NCBI RefSeq assembly: GCF_048773025.1
Contig: NC_133545.1
Coordinates: 34,498,501 to 34,562,500 of the forward strand
Origin: Camelus bactrianus
Lineage: Eukaryota; Chordata; Mammalia; Artiodactyla; Camelidae
Direction: 5' to 3'
Length of the DNA stretch: 64,000 bases
Under the pieces are notes generated by a model. It saw only the letters and a list, made by a program, of their open reading frames with translations. It was not told the DNA's origin and made no database searches. Below are positions 11,976 through 22,963 of this stretch, piece after piece. The position numbers were made by a program, and so were the translations under genes. Position 1 is the stretch's first letter, and every line of letters begins with the position of its first letter.

Positions 11976-13794
11976 TTAAAATTAATGGCAAAATTTTTGT
12001 TATTGTACTTTCAAAATATACAAGAGTAGAAAAGAGTAAACTATTCTTTGTATTTCATTCAGAAAGTTGTTTTTTTTTTTTTTCCATCTAGGAGATCATC
12101 TTGCACACTGAGAACACACAAATTCTGTTTACATGTTCTGTATCAAGCACTTTACTCCCATTTCTTTAGGACAGATAATATTTACCAACCTAGAGTCATT
12201 TCTCTTCTTTATCCTTGAAAGCTTCTATTTTTAACTGCTGGTTTCTAAGTTCACCAGGGTCCATTAGAGACAGATTGGAGAAGCAGAAAAAGAATAAAGC
12301 ACCAGGTATAGGAAAGAAAATAAAATGCACTGACAGTCTATTATTTTTTTCCTTGGAACTAACACTGCTTGCAATAGTACTAGATGTCAAACAATCTACC
12401 AGCTATCAAACATGCAGTCCTGAGCCTTAGAAATAAGAAATACCAAACAGGGGATTGACTAATTGCAGTGGCAGCACCTGAGGACATAAATATCCCCCAG
12501 TAGAACTTGAAACAAGGCTGGTTCCTTATGTATCCCCTCCAGATACATGAGGATTCAGCTGCAGTGAAATGCTGGTCAGAGTTAATGAAGAGTTGTCAGT
12601 GCTGGAAAATGCTGAGTTTGAGTTTGCAGTTGACTGAATCTGGCATGTTGCAAGCCAGTCTGTATGAAAGCCAAGTACAAACAAAATACCTGGTAATTAG
12701 TGATGGCCAGTTCAACATGGATCGCATTCAAAATTTTGTCACCACCTGTCATTCCTTTAAAAAGCCATTAAGACTATAAGATCTGCTTTATTATTGCCCT
12801 GTCTTTGTTCATTCCGTGTGCTACTACCTATCTGTTGCAATCTCCTCTATTGAGTTAGATATCGCTTATTAAAAAGAAACTTACTTTCCTGCTCCAAATA
12901 GATTATAGTCAGAAGCTTATATGCTTCAATTTCCTGGACAAAAACATTTCCCTGCACCTTAACAAGTGCTTACTTAAATAAGAGGTGAAAGGAGGTGGGA
13001 CACATTTTGAATCCAACAGTATAACGCAATTCTGGGACACCACAAAAATCTTACACTGAATCCAGCTCAGAATGCACGGGACCATCATTTTGAAAGCCCC
13101 TCAAAGCATCCTAGAGATGTGGATCTTCATGTATAGGAGCTACAAATATCTTATACTGACTGAAAACATTAATATTTTCCCAGGGAAACATAAAATTTTG
13201 GATAAATAAAGACTAGAAATTGTCCCATTAAAGTTCAGATCAGGGTTTGTTGCAAAGAGTTGGTCACAAACTTTCAACAAATCCTTTCACTTTTCAGAGT
13301 GTTTTGCATTTTGGACTTACAGGCAACCTGGGCTAGGTGTTTATATTTGGCTTTCATACAAATTGGCTTACACTGTAAACTCCTCATTAACTCAGATCAT
13401 CATTTTCTTGTGGCTGAATCCTGATCTACCTGGAGGTAGTACCTGAAAAAACTAGCCTTGTTTCAGGTTGTATCAAGCCATGAATTTTCATTTTTGTGGT
13501 CTGAGGAAATAGAGGAAATACATTAAAATCTGCAGTAGAGGTGACCAAAAAAAAAAAAAAAAAAAACCCTTATATGGATGGTTCCAAGTAGATTTTCCCA
13601 CTTTCAAGAATCTATCATCTATTTCAGTGAAAATATTCAGTGAAAAAGAGCTCCATGGACCCTTACCCTCTTTTGTTTGCTAATATTCCCTTAGCAGTCC
13701 CTCCTTCTAAAAAAAAAGAAAAAAGTTTCACTCAAATGAAATAATGGATTATCTTTTAAAAGCCAGATGTAGCTATATATAACTTTCCAAGCAT
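11976..13794. other. Unassigned non-coding DNA with T- and A-runs
   Basis: Contains a T-run near 12066-12083 and an A-run of 20 at 13547-13566. The segment 12470-12790 carries a 90-codon frame (12507-12779, with a Cys/Trp/Gln-rich start) that I do not recognise. It lies in no known repeat and lacks splice or promoter support. Nothing else is identified. Confidence 0.45.
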
Positions 13795-14830
13795 CCGTTT
13801 GTCAAAATTTTATTGAGCACCTTATATGTGCCAGAAGCTGCTACAGCAAGCAATACTGAAATGAGTAAGGCAGCCAAACACCCCGTGCCCAGAGAATTTA
13901 CACTCTGGGGAGGTGAGGCAGTACAGATAAATTAATGGAAAATAAACAGCAAGTAGATAATCATAGAACGTGGTGAGTATGAAAGGACATAAAGAGGTTG
14001 GAGAATAACTGGGTAGAGGGTAGACTTCAGATAAACCTGACAGATCTGAAGGATGAAAGAGAAACAACAAGGTACCAAGCCAGGAGTCAAGTCTTCCAAA
14101 GAGAAGAAATTAGGAGTGCAAAACTCAAGAATGAAAGACTGGTAAATATAAAGGCCAGAAAGGAGGTCGGTGGTGAGTTAAGGGACAGTCTTACAAGGTA
14201 ACCAAAGAGGTAGCAGGAGTCAGACATGGTCTTGTATACCATGTATTTAATTCTAGGTACAATTAGACAATGAAACATTTTAAGCAGCAAAATTCCATAA
14301 ATCTAAAGGCATATTTTTAAATCACTCTGATTTCTGTGTGGATACTGGATTACCAGAGGTCATTACGAATAAGAAAGAAAACTTGTTAGCCATGCAGCAG
14401 TTCAGGGGAAAGATGATGTTTTAGGCTACAGTGTGATACCAGAGGGGGATGTGTGCAGAGCAATGGCAAGACTTGCTCATGGAGTAGATGTGGGTAAGAA
14501 CTGAAAGAGGAGACTTGGTGGGCTTAGGTCTAGGATAAGCCACTCAAGGGAGCAATTTGGTCTAGAGATATAGATTTGTAAGCCATGAGCATAAAGGACG
14601 CAAAGCTATAGAACAGGATGAGATGACATAGAGAGAGAGAATATAAAGAACCTAGGACAATGCCCAAGGGTTCTATAATGGTTAAAGTTTCAGTTGAGGA
14701 AGAGAAGCTGGCAAAGAGACTAAGAAGGAGGTACAAGAGAGATGCGAGAAAATATGGACATATTATCACATTAACCAAGGAAAAAAAGTATCTCAAGAAG
14801 GGAATGGGAAGGTAACTAAGAAACGGGCCA
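13795..14830 (-). mobile_element. LINE-2-like, antisense, about 1 kb
   Basis: Read on the plus strand it starts with the reversed L2 terminus ('attttattgagcaccttata', 'tgtgccagaagctgctacag', 'cccagagaatttacactctg'). It continues through phrases familiar from antisense L2: 'tcttgtataccatgtattta', 'tttttaaatcactctgattt', 'caatgcccaagggttctata'. Purine richness on this strand gives spurious long frames on the other (13822-14070, 14087-14290, 14530-14796). Confidence 0.55.
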
Positions 14831-17421
14831 AAGAGAGTCCATTGATTTTACAATAGTATAAATCATTTAATTTCATAAGTCAATTATAATTTATCATAAA
14901 TACTGACAGTAGACCCTACTGCAGTAAAGACAAGCAGGGTTTAACACAATTTCTGAAATATCCATTTCCCCCTCCCTCTCCATCAGTTAAAGGAGAGAAT
15001 GGCAGCTGAGTGTCTTCATAGCTCTAACAATGTAAATGCATGCATTGCCAATTTATATCCGAATAGGTGAGAAGGTACATGTGAAAGGACATCTATCTCA
15101 ACTTTTCCATTCAAAATCACACATCCTTGTTTTGCAGTCACGGAGAATGGCCCAGCCAGGCTCTAACCTAGGGCTTAAAAGTGATCAAGATTAAAAGATC
15201 CCAAGATTGGGATCAATCAAGTGGAGAGCAAGAGAAGGAAATCTCTTGGCAGTAGAGACTCACGAAGTCAGTATAACACAAGCCACACATGAAAACTTGC
15301 TGGGAGGAGAGAAAAAAAAAAAGAGGTGGCACCAAATCGGGGCAGGAGAAGACAGTAATCAAATCAAAAATCCAAACCAGAGACTAGATAAAGATATGAG
15401 TAATTTCTTAGGTTCATACCAGCCACTCTGAGAAGCAGAATCCTTGCTTACCTCCTAGATGGGATATACGTACATAGACTGGAATACCACAGCCAAGGTG
15501 CTGTCCCTCTGACGTCCACACCTTGGTGCTGGGCCCAAGCCCACCATAACTTTGGCCTTTCTCTCCTCTTTCTCTTACAAGTCAAGGAAGATGAAAAGAC
15601 TAGGCAAGATGGCTGCCTACATCTGACCACCAAAGTGCTCCTGTATATAAGGTAACTGGTGACTGTTCTCAGATCACCATCACAGAAGCACCTTAAGCAT
15701 GAAAATCTTGAGCAAAGCAATGGCCTCAGAATGACTAATCATACTTCTATCAGAAATAGGTGGAAAGTTATCAGTAATTTTTTTTCCCCAAACTGACTCT
15801 GATACTGAAAGGAAAGCTCACCATCATAAAGACAACTTTTAATAGAAAAGATGACTTCAAGTTCCCAAGTTTTCACATACAAAAACCACCTACTGGTTCC
15901 TCTAGCAGAATTTGTTGCCCTTGGCTAAGAAAGATTTCTAACACAGCGGAACTCAGCTCTTCAGCACTATCCAGTACAACCCTTTCACTGGCCCATCCAC
16001 AGGCAGCCTCACGTTGGGTCTACAGAGCAGAAAGCCAGCATCAGGTGGTGCTGATAAGTCAGAATCCTGTTAACTCTCAAAGATAAGTTTAAAAAGATGT
16101 AGAGCTGATAATGTAAGTTCAGCAACACTTTATATATAATTTAGTTCAGATACATATGAATCACAGTTAAAAAATGCTTAATATAAAATGTCTTGGGGGT
16201 TGAGTTATCCCTGTATTAATATTCTACTGTGCTCATATGTGTACCATGTACATGCACCAGCACATTTCTTTCCAACACATTTCTTTTTTTTTTTTTTTAA
16301 CATTATTCACGTGATTTCCCCCAAGGAAAATTAACACAAAGAGAAAAGATAGATGAGGCAAATTAAATGCAATTCTCTCCCAGTACCACCTCGATTTCCA
16401 GGCAGATCATCCAGTGTTCATTTTCCATGGCCACCCTAGTCTCTGAAGACTTTTTTTTTTTTTTTTTTCATCCAGAATCACCTTTGGGAGAAAGAGGGGC
16501 AGGAAATGATTCTTGAAGACTTTTCTAGCCTGAGGAAGTCAGCTTAATTTAGGTATGATTTATATAAATATTTCCACTCAAGTCTTTCACAGTGAACTCT
16601 ATTACATTAGAAGCCATTAAAAATTCCACAGCTTCAAAGATGATTTTGCTCTAAGGTGCACTAACCCTGTTCAAAGTGAAGGTAAAAACCATTAAGAACA
16701 GATGACTCGGGATGGGCTTCAGAGAGCTTGTTTCAATTTGGCTGAACACTGCAAGGACTCTGTGTAGCATGATAAGATAATTTGTGGTAAAATGAAGATG
16801 GACTAAAGGCGTGCTCTTATGAGATACCAGATGGACTTTGTGTTAATTCTTCAGAGAGCAGTGCACACAGGTTGGCAAGGTGAACTTGCTATAGAAGAAA
16901 AAGGTAGAGAAAATTGTGAGCACTGGGTTCCTGGAAGAAAGAGAAAGTGGATCTGGATGTCTTAGTAAAAAGAGAAGGGAAATAAAGAGAGTCAAAGGAG
17001 CAAGACTTCTAGGGGCAATCTGTCAGGAAACTAAAAAGGGCATCAGGAGATGTGAAGTTACCAAAAAAACTAGATACCATGTTTGGGAAAATAAGCCCCA
17101 AACAAACTGCATTCGTCTCTCTAGAAAGGCTTTTGAAAAAATTACATGTCATGACTTGAAAGAGGAGAAAGCTCTATTTTTATAAACCTACAATATGATT
17201 TTCTTTTAATTTGTAAATATGTGCTATAAGCAAAGCTCATAACGAATATTTACAAATATCCACATCGTGGAAGAACCAGCAGATAATGTCAAATTTTGAC
17301 ATTTAGTTTATATTTCACTTGTTAATTGGATACAGTATTTGTACCTACTCAAAAGCATGCATAATTAATGTATTTGTCAGAGCAGTACCATTTTTTATTA
17401 TAATTCAATAACAAAAATATT
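14831..17421. other. Unassigned non-coding DNA
   Basis: About 2.6 kb without a repeat that I recognise. Short frames occur at 15207-15431 (74 codons), 15448-15720 on the minus strand (90 codons) and 16916-17185 (89 codons, Lys/Arg/Glu-rich). None resembles a known domain. T-runs occur at about 16286-16299 and 16451-16468. Confidence 0.5.
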
Positions 17422-17645
17422 AGCTACTGTTTATCAAGAGCCCAGTTTCAGGCATGGCCCTGTGTCAGGCATTATGCCAAACAATTTCTACATTATGTCT
17501 ATTACCTTAAAACTTTCCTGAGATGTGGGTGTTATTAGTCCCATTTTAAATATCACAAAAATGAGATCTCGAGAACTTAAGGAATATGCTCAAGGTCACA
17601 CAGGTGTCAGAATGTAAGTCCACATTAACCCATTACTATACTGCC
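17422..17645 (-). mobile_element. MIR SINE, antisense
   Basis: Reversed MIR order is visible: 'ctgtgtcaggcattatgcca', 'gatgtgggtgttattagtcc', 'aaaatgagatctcgagaact' and 'tcaaggtcacacaggtgtca'. It is nearly full length but strongly diverged. Confidence 0.7.
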
Positions 17646-18769
17646 TCCTAACTGTCGAAGATTTTAGGCACAATCAAGAAAATTTCTTAAAATTCCAGAT
17701 TCATGTGTTATTTTAATCTAGGTTTTTCTATCATTTAGGGCCAGTGCAAAATTCAAATGTAAAAATATATATTCATAGATACACAATATTTTTCACATTT
17801 AGTCAAACTTACTCAGTTTTGGGGGGAACATTCCATTTTGAAGGAACTACACTAGATCCTGAAGTACTTATAAAACATAGCCAAAGCCTCTGTTTTAAAA
17901 AAATTAGTAACACTTTATATTAGGATGCTATACTGAAATTCTATGTGTATCAGTTTAGGCTAATACACTAAAAGCTAAAAACTAGAAATGAGTGGTGCCA
18001 AAGTACCCACAATCCAAGGGCTAAATTACTGATGGCAGAAAAAGAATTGACCTCATTTTCCAACAACCATTTCAATAATCAATTCAGGCAAGAATGATTA
18101 GTGAATGCTAAAATATTTAGGTGAAAGGCATTTTGGGATCAGGATATTCACACTCTCTAAAGTATAAACTACCAGATTACCTATTAGTTACAAAAATAAA
18201 AGATAACTGCACAATAGGAATCAGGTAGATACTCTCCTAACAAATGATCTAATTGGTCATCCTTAATAACGTGTCAGACATTATGTTTCTTCCAGTGTAA
18301 TATTACAGAAGCTACACACAGTTGTCTATGTAGTGCTCATTTCAAAAAGGTTTACTTGAAGCTTAACATGAAAAAAATAATAAGACAAAACCAGACAATG
18401 GGTTTCCAAATATAACAATGTCTTAAAAGGAAGAAAACAGTGGGGGATGAGAAGGGGGTAAGAAGGAAAATTATTCTATAATAAAAAAGACCAAAAGTGG
18501 CCAGACAACTACATTTAATAAGTGATTTTTTTATTATATTCTGAAATTTTTTCAAAAAGCATAACTATGAAGAACATTACTAGGTATTAAGAAATGTAAA
18601 TTACATTTCATAACAGTATTATAGGAATGTTAAATTTGAGTGTGCAAATTGTTTTGTGGTTACATGGGAGAGCATCCTTATAGATAGGAGATGTATGTGA
18701 AATATTTAGGATAAAGTGTCATGATGTCTGTAAATTACTCTCAAGAGGTTCACCAAGATGAAAATATAA
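17646..18769. other. Unassigned non-coding DNA
   Basis: AT-rich sequence without a recognised repeat. The minus-strand frame of 67 codons at 18352-18555 is Phe/Leu/Ile-rich because of T-rich composition and is not credible. Confidence 0.5.
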
Positions 18770-19188
18770 ATAGGTGATAGGTAGATTATATAATGTATAT
18801 AGAACATATAATCTATAGAAAGATTAATAATCCATATAAATATATTTATCATATCTTATATATGATATAGCTAACATAGTACATAAACCTATTGAATATT
18901 GGTATATATGGCTAATATATACCACATAATATATGATATACTAAGTAAGATACAGAAAGTATATAGCATACTATATAGAGTAAGATTATATATTATATAA
19001 ATATAAAATAAAGCTTTTAGATACATTAAAATACAATATCTAAATATATATAGCTACACAGAAAAATTATATACAAATATAAATATACTCATATACAATG
19101 AGATATTTTACATATATATTGAGAGATTACATACAGATATAGAGATTATATATTAAGAGATTTATATGATATAAATAGAAAAAATACA
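18770..19188. repeat. AT-rich degenerate (TATA)n-type tract
   Basis: About 420 bases made almost only of A and T, with recurring tata, gata and cata words ('gatagctaacatagtacat', 'tattaagagatttatatgat'). It is too irregular for a clean microsatellite. It ends exactly at the TA used as target by the Tigger-type element starting at 19191. Confidence 0.75.
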
Positions 19189-19190
19189 TA

Positions 19191-19408
19191 CAGTTGACCC
19201 TTGAATTATACTGGTTTGAACTGTTCAGGTCCACTTATATGCAGATTTTTTTTTTTTTTTTGATAATGATCAATACATAGTTGTGGTTGGTTGAATCCAG
19301 GCATGCAGAGGAATCAGGGACATGAAGGGGTGACCATAAGTTATATGTGATTTTCGACGGCACGGAGGGTTGGAGCCCCTAACCCCCTCACTGTTCAAAG
19401 GTCAACTG
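19191..19408 (+). mobile_element. Tigger-family MITE with TA duplications
   Basis: A 218-bp element with inverted termini: 'cagttgacccttgaat' at the left and 'gttcaaaggtcaactg' at the right. It is flanked by TA at 19189-19190 and 19409-19410. Interior phrases 'ggtccacttatatgcagatt' and 'tttcgacggcacggagggtt' match a known pogo/Tigger-derived MITE consensus. A 16-T run interrupts the left half. It has no transposase coding capacity. The exact subfamily is not assigned. Confidence 0.85.
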
Positions 19409-19410
19409 TA

Positions 19411-22400
19411 TATATTTTAAAGAACACTGGTAATGTACAGTTGGCTGTCCCCTCCACTTCAAAGGGAGATTCTTTCCCACTTACCTTTAGCCCAATGAAG
19501 GAGTCTTGGAGAACCATTGAGAGAGGTCAGAATGTATTCCCTGGTATCTAACTCTTCCCTGGTAGACTCTAAAGGGAAGGTGTAGCTGGAGCAGCACTGA
19601 GAATGTGCTGACTTAACTACTCATGGCACAAATGTTCCTGGTTCTCTTAGACCAAATTTAGACCTCACAAAAGGACCTTAAAGGGGCAAAGAAGCCTTAA
19701 CAGAGAATGGACCTACTAGAATCTCAGTGGCTAGGATGGATGACTGTTGTAACATGGAGGCTAGAGGAAGCATTGCTTGAGTCAAATATAAAAAACAGAC
19801 ATAATCCCTGTCCTCAGAAGGCTTAGAGTCCAGAAGAGGAGATGTGCATTTATCATATAATTACACAACTAAAGATTAACCTTACAATCATGAATTTGAT
19901 AACAAAGACAGAATATATTTTATTATCTGTTTCCCTCTCTTAATACTCATCCAAAAAAAGAAAAAAAAACACATAATGAAAAAGAGGGGGATCTCTTTCT
20001 CAAATGGAATAAGGAAAACTATTATAAGCCTAAACTGCCATTTATGAACACATTGATCACAGCAAAATCAGGGGAGAAATAAAAGGGCATGCTAATTACC
20101 AATACATACCTCCTCGAACTTTAAAAGTATGTGTCAGTCTTAAAAGATATATATGGTGCTCTTTTAGAGATGAGGATGTTCTTGTGGAGGAAAGGTGTGA
20201 CATAGTTGAACAGCAAAGGAGAAGAAGATGAAGGGAATAAAACGCACTGAAATGATATTTTATATCTACCACCCTGCCTTCCAATGGAGGGAGACTACCA
20301 CAGGGCAAGTGAAGTGATGGAGGGAGAGGAAATGGGTTCTAAGTGATCACTAAATGCAACTTAGACACCCTGTGATTTACAAGGCTTTGCTGTGGCCCAC
20401 AAGGGAAACAAGAAGAAATGCACCCCTAAGTCAAAAGAAACAACAGATTTAGTGACAGGTGTAAGAGACAATAAACCCAAGTAAACACTATAAACAATCT
20501 CCAGCTAAATTTCCCTCCTTACCCTCTGCCCACTGCTATTTTTCAAAGACTAGGCATCTCCATTTAAAGATAAAGCTATAGTCATTTAGGAATCATTCTA
20601 AGACCTAAACTTGGGGAAAGTTACTAAATTTAAAGCCATAAAAACATGAGTATCCAGGCAGAAAAATTTGCATGGGAAGGGCACACACACACGCAAATCA
20701 GGCTGGTTTCAGACTTTGCCACAGTAATACAGTGCCAAAAGCGCAGAACAACGCTTACCAAATTACTAGGAAAGTGTAACCCAAGACTGGATACACCGCC
20801 AAGTTGTTCAAGTATAAAGCAAACAAAGAAACATATTTAAACATCCAAGAACCTGTGAGGAAATCACTTTTGTACCATATGGCACTTATAAACATGACCA
20901 TGAGCCAAAAATCAAGGCAACCAAAGTGATGAATCTGAATAAAACGCTCAGGTTTCCATTAATAGAGTACTGAGTTCAAATTTTACCTCCTAGCACTGCA
21001 GAGACCTAGCAAAGTGAAAGATTGACCCCTCCACCTGCAAAAAAAAAAAAAAAAAAAAAAAAAAAGAAAACTCAAAAGATGCTGAAAGTTGAAACAGAAA
21101 ACTACCCAAACTATGCTAAATGAGCCCTGTCAGATGACTTTTAAGTTGAAACACTCTAATTTTAAATATCCTGGACTAAACATGAATGTAGCACAGTTAG
21201 TGGACATATTAAAATGTGAGTTTGACTAAAATGTTCACATTTTAATTAAGCATTTGAATACAATGAAACTTTTCTCAACAGGAATATTACACAGACACTA
21301 AAAGAAATGAGAGATACTGGTGTCACATCAACTCTTTCCCATCCCTTCTTAGATCCTCTCAAGGAAATGTCTTTCATTGCTCTGTTAACACATTATTTTA
21401 GAGGGAGTCATCAGTCTTAGATTTGGTCCTTTGTGATGCAAAGATCCAGGATTCAGCAAGCACACAAAGTTGAAACAGGTAAGGAAGACTTTACTCAAGG
21501 CCCTTGCAATAGGGGCAAGAGATTGAATTTAACTCCATTGAAACAAAAGGCAGGAAGACAGAGAGTTAGTGGAAAAGCACTGAAGAAAGTTAAAGGGCAG
21601 CTTGGCCAATGTGATGAGGGCATTTTATCTCCTAATTGGCCCTCATTGAAGTTTAGCTCCTTCCTTCCCACATCGACGGGGAAATAGGAGCCCTACCTTT
21701 CCTTCTCAACAATTAAAATCTCAAAAATTTGTATACCAGGTCCTTGAGAAAGACAGTCCTGGACAGAACTGGTAAAAGACTGGGAGAGTATTTCTATCTC
21801 AGCAGAGAAACTATAATTGTAATTTACAAGTTTTCTAAAGTAAATTCTCAAAGAAAGGGAGGTCAGGGTTGTGGAGTCAGGAAGAAGCCTGTTAAAATTT
21901 AGTGAAGCTAAGAGGACTGTTAGGTCCTCTTAAGCAGGCAGATGGAATGAAGTCTCACTGGTGATGGCCATGTAAGAACAAGTCTGTCCCTGGGAAGCTT
22001 GAAAACCAAATTTAAAGGAAAAATGTCCTTTCCGGATTATTTTTTCAGTATTTTTTACATTAGTGACTTGGCTACTGGCCAGAGACTAGAAAGTCCCTGT
22101 TTGCATTTTCATTGACTAAGGCCAAGTCTTTTAAACTCTCAGTTGGCTTGGCTAAAACAGAGATAAACTGTGGCTTTCTACTTCATGAAAATGTTGTGAG
22201 GAGTCATAGACCATGCTTATAAAACCTTTTCATTTTTAGATTTAGAAAAGACAGAAAAGTACAAAGTATGCTTCCCATAAATTCAGATGAAAGTACTATT
22301 AGGAGTTTGTAATGACAAAATTCGCTGAAGTAAACTAAATCTGAGAAAAAGAACCTTAACTATTCTATAAAGACAGTATTTGTACAAGAGCTTCATTATG

Positions 22401-22656
22401 AGTGTAAATGAAGGACTATAATAAGCTCAGTATTGTGTAAACAACAATAGAAGAGCAGCCGTGGTCCTAGAGCATCAAAATCAGTTCTGTAAGATGGAAT
22501 TTTCTTTATTTCGTCAGTCTTGCAACAAATTTCCTATTTTTTTTTTATCATTTTAAATGGAATGCACTGGTGTCTATTTTGTTTTAAAAAATGAGATGCA
22601 GTAAAAATAATTTCAAAAAAATAATTTCAAAATAATTTGTTTTAAAAAATGAGATA
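19411..22656. other. Unassigned non-coding DNA
   Basis: About 3.2 kb. It holds an A-run of 27 at 21039-21065 without a recognisable SINE body before it, and a phrase near 19795-19850 resembling antisense L2 ('ataatccctgtcctcagaag'). The segment 21430-22060, with an 84-codon frame at 21433-21687, could be an unrecognised old LTR, but I cannot assign it. At the right edge a 'ttttaaaaaatgagat' word occurs twice (22581 and 22639). Confidence 0.45.
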
Positions 22657-22950
22657 CAAACAAACAAAAACAAAGCATAAATAAAGGACAGAAATAGACT
22701 CACAGAGAATACAGACTTGTGGTTACCAGGGGGGTGGAGGGTGGGAAGGGATAGACTGGGATTTCAAAATTGTAGAATAGACTACACTGTATAGCACAGG
22801 GAAATATACACAAAATGTTATGATAACTCACAGAGAAAAAAATGTGACAATGAGTGTGTATATGTCCATGAATAACTGAAAAATTGTGCTGAACACTGGA
22901 ATTTGACACAACATTGTAAAATGATTATAAATCAATAAAAAATGTTTAAA
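22657..22950 (+). mobile_element. LINE-1 3' UTR fragment, artiodactyl type
   Basis: A strongly 5'-truncated L1: 'gaaatagactcacagagaat', 'ttgtggttaccagggggg', 'ctgtatagcacagggaaata', 'gacacaacattgtaaaatga' and an A-tail. The word 'gttttaaaaaatgagat' before it (22639-22655) and 'gtttaaaaaaaatgagat' after it (22944-22961) look like target-site duplications. Confidence 0.75.
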
Positions 22951-22963
22951 AAAAATGAGATGC

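Noticed and set aside
12507-12779. 90-codon plus-strand frame as a possible exon
   Set aside because: Mixed composition but no recognised domain, no promoter or splice evidence, and nothing in the neighbourhood that suggests a gene.
21039-21065. A-run of 27 as the tail of a processed pseudogene or SINE
   Set aside because: The sequence before it matches no gene or SINE that I recognise, and no target duplication is evident.
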